Origin: an uncultured Verrucomicrobiota bacterium
GTDB lineage: Bacteria; Verrucomicrobiota; Kiritimatiellia; RFP12; UBA1067
Length of the DNA: 32,866 nucleotides
Assembly (NCBI GenBank): GCA_945834475.1
Contig: CAMAHK010000016.1
Span: 1-32,866, forward strand
Direction of reading: 5' to 3'
Positions 30,112-32,866 of this stretch are shown here, piece by piece; position 1 is the stretch's first letter, and every line of letters begins with the position of its first letter. The position numbers and the translations under genes were made by a program. The notes under the pieces are model-generated. The model was not told the origin of the DNA. It made no database searches and worked only from the letters and a program-made list of their open reading frames with translations.

Positions 30112-30157
30112 ACACGGCTTGGCCGTGGTGTGCATTGGACGTTGCAAAAGATGTAAC
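30112..30157. promoter_or_regulatory. Two small inverted repeats in the purF leader
   Basis: CACGGC-TTG-GCCGTG (about 30112-30126) is a perfect 6-bp stem, and ACGTTGCA...TGTAACGT (about 30137-30157) pairs at 7 of 8 positions. They lie between gph and purF. The first may be a weak terminator for gph without a T-tract; the second could be an operator. No clear -10 box is visible for purF. Confidence 0.35.
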
Positions 30158-30205
30158 GTTTTGTGGTCTTGTACGGATTGGTACGGGATTTGCAATGCGG
30201 TTGGC

Positions 30206-31912
30206 ATGTCCGACCAGATCAAACACGAATGTGGCGTGGCGCTGTTGCGCTTGCGCAAGGGAGCTTCGTACTATCGCACGACCTACGGGACGAGCGACTA
30301 CGGCGGGATGAAGCTGTCGCTTCTGCTGGCGAAGCAGCATAATCGCGGACAGGATGGTGCCGGCGCGGCGATGCTGCGGCTCCAGCCCGAACCCGGGACG
30401 CCGCCGTATCGCGTCCTCAAGTCCGTCGCCGCCCAACCGCTCACCGACCTTCTCGGTCAGATTGCAAAACGCCATTCGGCGTCCGATCCGTACCGCGGTG
30501 CGTCCTCGCCCGCGGCGTCTGACGAGACGGTCTTCCTCGGACACCTCCGCTACGCGACCTTCGGGCGGCAGGATCTCAACTTCTGCCACCCGTTCGTCCA
30601 CGTCGCCTCGACGCTCGAGCGGACGCTCCTCCTCGCGGGCAATTTCAACCTGACGAACACGCACGAGCTTTTCGAAGAGTACCGCGGACTTGGCTTCTTT
30701 CCGTCGTGCAAAGCCGACGGTTACCTGATGACGGAGCTGATCGCGCATAACCTGAAGCACGGCAAGCCGATCGAGACCGCGCTCAAGGAGGCGCTCACGG
30801 GCGCGGATGGCGCGTTTACACTGATCGGCTCGACGGCTGCGGGAACGTCCTTCGCGATTCGCGATCCGCACGGGATCCGTCCGGGCTACTATTACATGAC
30901 CGATGAGGTCGTTGTCGTCGCCTCGGAGCGTCCTGCGATCCAGGCGGCATTTGACTGCGACTTGGAAGATGTCAAGGAACTGCCACCGGGCGAGGTGCTC
31001 GTCATCGAGTCGGATGGCTCGGCGGAGTTCCGTCCCTGCCTGCCGCCCGCCGAATCGCGCGGCTGCGTTTTCGAGCGCATCTACTTCTCGCGCGCGAACG
31101 ACGCGGAGATCCATCACGAGCGCAAGGCACTGGGCGCGGCGCTGATGGAGCCGGTCGTCAAGGCGTCGGGCTGTGACCTAGAGGACATCTTCTTCAGCTT
31201 CATTCCGAATTCGGCTCAGGTTGCGTTCCACGGACTTGTCGAACAGCTGTATGCCGAGGGACTTAAGCGCGGCAAGCATGTCCGCTTCGGGCAGGTCGCG
31301 GTCAAGGATGCGAAGTTCCGCACGTTCATCGCCGACGCCGCCGCACGGCGCGAGTTCTACAAGCACGTCTACGATGTCACATACGGCTTGGTTCGGCGCG
31401 GCGAGGATACGCTTGTTGTCCTCGACGACTCGATCGTCCGCGGCAATACGATGAAGAATGCGATCTTGCCGATGCTTGACCGTCTGGGCCCCAAGAAAAT
31501 CGTCGTCGCGTCGTCCGCCCCGCCGATTCGGTATCCAGACTGCTACGGTATCGACATGTCGACCCTGGGCGAGCTCGTCGCGTTCCGGGCGCTTGTCAAT
31601 CTCCTCGGCGCAGAAGCCGACGCGGTTCTGCGCGCGGCACTGGAGGGCACCGACCTGAATTCGCTGGAGAAGGTGTACGGACGCTTCACAGAGCAGGAGC
31701 ACAACGCGGAGATTGCGCGGCTGTTGACGCCGAAGGGACTCCATGCCGAAGTCGAGGTTGTCTACCAGACGATGGAAGGCCTTCACGCGGCGTGTCCGAA
31801 AAGCTCGGGCGACTGGTACTTCACCGGCAACTATCCGACGCCAGGCGGTTACCGCGTTCTGCGCACGGCCCTTGCCAACTACCTCGAGCGCCGCGAAGGC
31901 CGTTCGTACTGA
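30206..31912 (+). CDS. purF: Amidophosphoribosyltransferase, long form, with palindromic repeat inserted
   Basis: A 568-residue enzyme that makes phosphoribosylamine, the first step of purine synthesis. ATG 30206 gives an 8-residue propeptide (MSDQIKHE) before the nucleophile C9 (CGV) of the Ntn glutaminase domain. QHNRGQDGAG, GHLRYATFG and GNFNLTN complete that domain; VVLDDSIVRGNT (D407, D408) is the PRPP site of the phosphoribosyltransferase domain. It resembles the longer, Bacteroides-type PurF. Residues about 95-105 (YRGASSPAAS) are encoded by repeat copy D in inverted orientation, in a linker of the glutaminase domain just before GHLRYATFG, where family members vary. An upstream in-frame ATG at 30119 is rejected because it would displace the processed Cys. 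Confidence 0.93.
   Translation: MSDQIKHECGVALLRLRKGASYYRTTYGTSDYGGMKLSLLLAKQHNRGQDGAGAAMLRLQPEPGTPPYRVLKSVAAQPLTDLLGQIAKRHSASDPYRGASSPAASDETVFLGHLRYATFGRQDLNFCHPFVHVASTLERTLLLAGNFNLTNTHELFEEYRGLGFFPSCKADGYLMTELIAHNLKHGKPIETALKEALTGADGAFTLIGSTAAGTSFAIRDPHGIRPGYYYMTDEVVVVASERPAIQAAFDCDLEDVKELPPGEVLVIESDGSAEFRPCLPPAESRGCVFERIYFSRANDAEIHHERKALGAALMEPVVKASGCDLEDIFFSFIPNSAQVAFHGLVEQLYAEGLKRGKHVRFGQVAVKDAKFRTFIADAAARREFYKHVYDVTYGLVRRGEDTLVVLDDSIVRGNTMKNAILPMLDRLGPKKIVVASSAPPIRYPDCYGIDMSTLGELVAFRALVNLLGAEADAVLRAALEGTDLNSLEKVYGRFTEQEHNAEIARLLTPKGLHAEVEVVYQTMEGLHAACPKSSGDWYFTGNYPTPGGYRVLRTALANYLERREGRSY
30488..30519 (-). repeat. Dispersed palindromic repeat, copy D (inverted, in frame inside purF)
   Basis: The complement of this 32-nt stretch equals copy C between trmB and panB at 31 of 32 positions. 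It begins CCGTACCGCGGTGCG on the + strand. The hairpin has CCGCGG at each side and a GCG-AGGA-CGC tip. Read in the purF frame it gives a Ser/Ala/Pro linker instead of the GETHRGT of copies A and B. Confidence 0.85.
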
Positions 31913-31969
31913 TAGTTCCGTGAGTCACCAAATGACGAACGGGTCAATTGACAAAGTAAATGCAACTGT

Positions 31970-32017
31970 GGGCAGGTTAAATGCAACAAATCCTTGAGCG
32001 TTGCATTTAGTCTGCCC
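31970..32017. repeat. 18-bp hairpin built on TAAATGCAAC
   Basis: GGGCAGGTTAAATGCAAC (31970-31987) pairs with GTTGCATTTAGTCTGCCC (32000-32017) apart from two central bases. TAAATGCAAC also occurs directly at 31957-31966. Terminal repeats of IS30-family elements often carry similar AAATGCAAC/GTTGCATTT motifs, and an IS30-type transposase remnant lies 400 bp away. It may be an IS end or a bidirectional terminator after purF. Confidence 0.6.
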
Positions 32018-32066
32018 GATTCGCAGTCTCTTGCTGTCCGGGCCTTGTCGCAGAAGGCGTCGCTGC

Positions 32067-32235
32067 GGGTCGGGGTGCAGCTCGCTCCGAGCTTTTTTCG
32101 GGAGCCCACCCGACACGGCATCCCCGAGGTGAATGGGCCGCGTTTCTTTTGCTTCCGCCCGCAGTCCTTGCGGTTAACCGAGGCGTCGCCAGCCGCGTCG
32201 GTCCCGAAAAAACTCTCCGCGACTCACCCCGACCC
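32067..32235. repeat. 169-bp palindromic element with matched ends (MITE-like or large REP)
   Basis: GGGTCGGGGTG (32067-32077) and TTTTTTCGGGA (32093-32103) on the left are matched exactly by the complement of TCCCGAAAAAA (32202-32212) and CACCCCGACCC (32225-32235) on the right. The segments between the paired blocks differ (15 versus 12 nt). The middle holds CCCGAGGTGAAT (32123-32134), which recurs in the other orientation near 32736 and 32783. Confidence 0.7.
32080..32098 (+). terminator. Intrinsic terminator-like hairpin in the palindromic element
   Basis: GCTCG-CTC-CGAGC followed by six T residues (32093-32098) is a textbook intrinsic terminator shape on the + strand. It lies 168 nt past the purF stop, the only T-tract hairpin noticed in the window, and may end that transcript. 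Confidence 0.6.
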
Positions 32236-32329
32236 TCCGCTGTCGTCGCATCCGGTTCGCGGACTTGCAATCCGCCGTCGTCCTGGTGTATACTGTCCGC
32301 CGAGGCCCTCAAGACAAAAACTCCCCCAA

Positions 32330-32374
32330 CCCCATGTCGCAAGTCTGATTTGCGGTCAAGTAAATGCGATGGGG
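32330..32374. repeat. Foldable 45-nt stretch near the IS remnant
   Basis: CCCCAT-gt-CGCA (32330-32341) pairs with TGCG-ATGGGG (32365-32374), leaving a 2-nt bulge. Inside, AAGTAAATGCG resembles the AAGTAAATGCAAC at 31955-31966. It may be the second end of a decayed mobile element whose first end is the hairpin at 31970. Confidence 0.4.
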
Positions 32375-32412
32375 AGGGAGGATCACGGAGGATCGAGTCT
32401 GTCGCGAGGGCC

Positions 32413-32595
32413 TTACTTCATCTCGATGCCGACGACCCTCGTCCTCTTGACCCCGTCCCCCGTCTCCTCGATGCGCGTCGGGTTCGAGAACTCCGTGCCG
32501 CGGTCCGTGAGGATGACCTGGAAGAGCCGCGCGAAGAGCTGAAACTCGATATGGCTCCGTTCGGTACCGTCCATCTGCTTCTTTCCCTTTGTCAT
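32413..32595 (-). pseudogene. IS30-family transposase remnant
   Basis: A 60-residue minus-strand frame. LFARLFQVILTDRGTEFSNP matches the second catalytic Asp region of IS30-type DDE transposases (usually ILTDNGSEFSNP), followed by IEETGDGVKRTRVV, which resembles the next block (RRTRIFYCDP). The first Asp, the final Glu and the DNA-binding N-terminus are missing; the first dozen residues (MTKGKKQMDGTER) do not belong to the family. It has an ATG behind GGAAAC at 32596-32607, so a short peptide could be made, but no transposase activity is possible. Confidence 0.65.
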
Positions 32596-32700
32596 GTGTG
32601 TTTCCTTTCATTGACACCGCCGGAAGTGGCGCTAGCGCGTATGATACACGGACTTCAGCCAACCCGTGCAGGCCGGGAGGGCGGGGATGCACGAGAGCAC

Positions 32701-32821
32701 CTTCCGCGCCTGCGACATGTCTGGCGACGCGCCATATTCACCTCGGGAAGGCCGCAGGCGGTCAGCAAGAGCCAGAGGCCCGATTCACCTCGGGAACGAC
32801 ATGTCGCGCATGGCGCGGAAG
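32701..32821. repeat. Inverted repeat enclosing two direct ATTCACCTCGGGAA copies
   Basis: The left arm CTTCCGCGCCTGCGACATGTC (32701-32721) is matched by the complement of 32798-32821 (GACATGTCGCGCATGGCG then CGGAAG) with three extra bases. ATTCACCTCGGGAA lies between them at 32736-32749 and 32783-32796. The remainder of 32596-32866 shows no gene I can support. Confidence 0.55.
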
Positions 32822-32866
32822 TGCGGGTCGGGCGTCACCGCCCGGAGGCCGTGTATTTGGAGCAGA

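Larger units (their letters stand above)
31913..32412. other. Intergenic region without a credible gene, rich in inverted repeats
   Basis: Frames that are open here have low-complexity, Arg/Pro/Ser-rich products and no ribosome sites, and they differ only by the GC bias. What is present: a 48-nt hairpin (31970-32017), a 169-bp palindromic element (32067-32235) that includes a terminator-like stem, and a folded 45-nt stretch (32330-32374). Confidence 0.6.

Noticed and set aside
30119-30205. Upstream in-frame extension of purF with four Cys residues (CIGRCKRC, WSC)
   Set aside because: PurF needs its nucleophile Cys near the N-terminus after a short propeptide; the ATG at 30206 gives that exactly, and the extension lies in a leader with inverted repeats.
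32287-32294. TGTATACT as a promoter on the + strand
   Set aside because: The TG is not at the extended -10 spacing seen in the nine accepted boxes, and no gene or defined RNA follows on that strand.
32490-32515. CCGTGCCGCGGTCCG resembling the palindromic repeat core
   Set aside because: It is the complement of codons for the conserved TDRGTEF motif of the transposase remnant and fails to match the remaining half of the repeat.
31994-32542. A 182-codon + strand frame downstream of purF
   Set aside because: It spans two inverted-repeat elements and the antisense of the transposase remnant, lacks a ribosome site and has a Ser/Pro/Arg-rich product with no domain.
1-32866. CRISPR arrays, tRNA and rRNA genes
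   Set aside because: No regularly spaced direct repeats of 24-40 nt and no recognisable tRNA TTCGANNC-type arms with matching acceptor stems or rRNA signatures were found by eye.

Overview
The window is a GC-rich bacterial segment in which every convincing intact gene lies on the + strand; the only minus-strand coding trace is an insertion-sequence remnant at the right end. Gram-negative physiology is indicated by lgt and a type II pseudopilin. Saccharolytic enzymes with signal peptides (GH2, GH3, a Tat-exported SGNH hydrolase), a FucP-type sugar transporter and a secreted protein with a C-terminal region I associate with gut Kiritimatiellae together suggest a gut- or rumen-type member of Kiritimatiellota/Verrucomicrobiota. 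That placement is an inference from gene style, not a proven assignment.

Layout. 1-925: debris, namely the 3' end of an HNH endonuclease gene, a start-less fragment, and an internally deleted glycosidase-like gene with its own promoter. 955-3083: sugar/sugar-acid catabolism (SDR dehydrogenase plus enolase-superfamily dehydratase). 3165-5457: glycyl-tRNA synthetase and a GspG-like pseudopilin. 5510-9835: secreted GH2 beta-galactosidase with a FucP-like MFS transporter 3 nt downstream. 9842-13133: housekeeping genes holA, trmB, panB and lgt. 13111-16634: four overlapping genes, ketosynthase / ApeP-type dehydratase / ketoreductase / ketosynthase, in the order of apeO-P-Q-R of aryl polyene (APE) clusters. 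16635-20636: an AT-richer accessory island (CoiA-like nuclease, secreted alpha-solenoid repeat protein, small ORFs, decayed DUF4160-type gene). 20693-23243: overlapping chain-length-factor-like protein, acyltransferase, family 2 glycosyltransferase and HAD phosphatase, which resemble more of an APE locus. 23253-31912: secreted GH3, a polytopic membrane protein, Tat-exported SGNH hydrolase, punA, xerD, gph and purF. 31913-32866: no intact gene; nested palindromes, a terminator-like hairpin and an IS30-type transposase remnant.

Two things stand out. First, a dispersed palindromic element occurs four times: in frame inside the SDR, the GH2 enzyme and PurF (the last in inverted orientation), and once between trmB and panB. 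It looks like a coding-tolerant REP-like or RPE-like repeat. Second, an aryl-polyene-like fatty-acid/polyketide locus appears split by the AT-rich island; ACPs, the AMP-ligase and the exporter are not in the window.

Transcription signals are unusually readable. Nine extended -10 boxes (TGnTATAAT-like), mostly without a recognisable -35, precede genes. In two cases the stop codon of the upstream gene lies inside the -10 box, and in two cases the predicted transcription start is at or within a few bases of the ATG, suggesting leaderless mRNAs. Short 7-8 nt tandem repeats mark several gene 3' ends in the first 5.5 kb.
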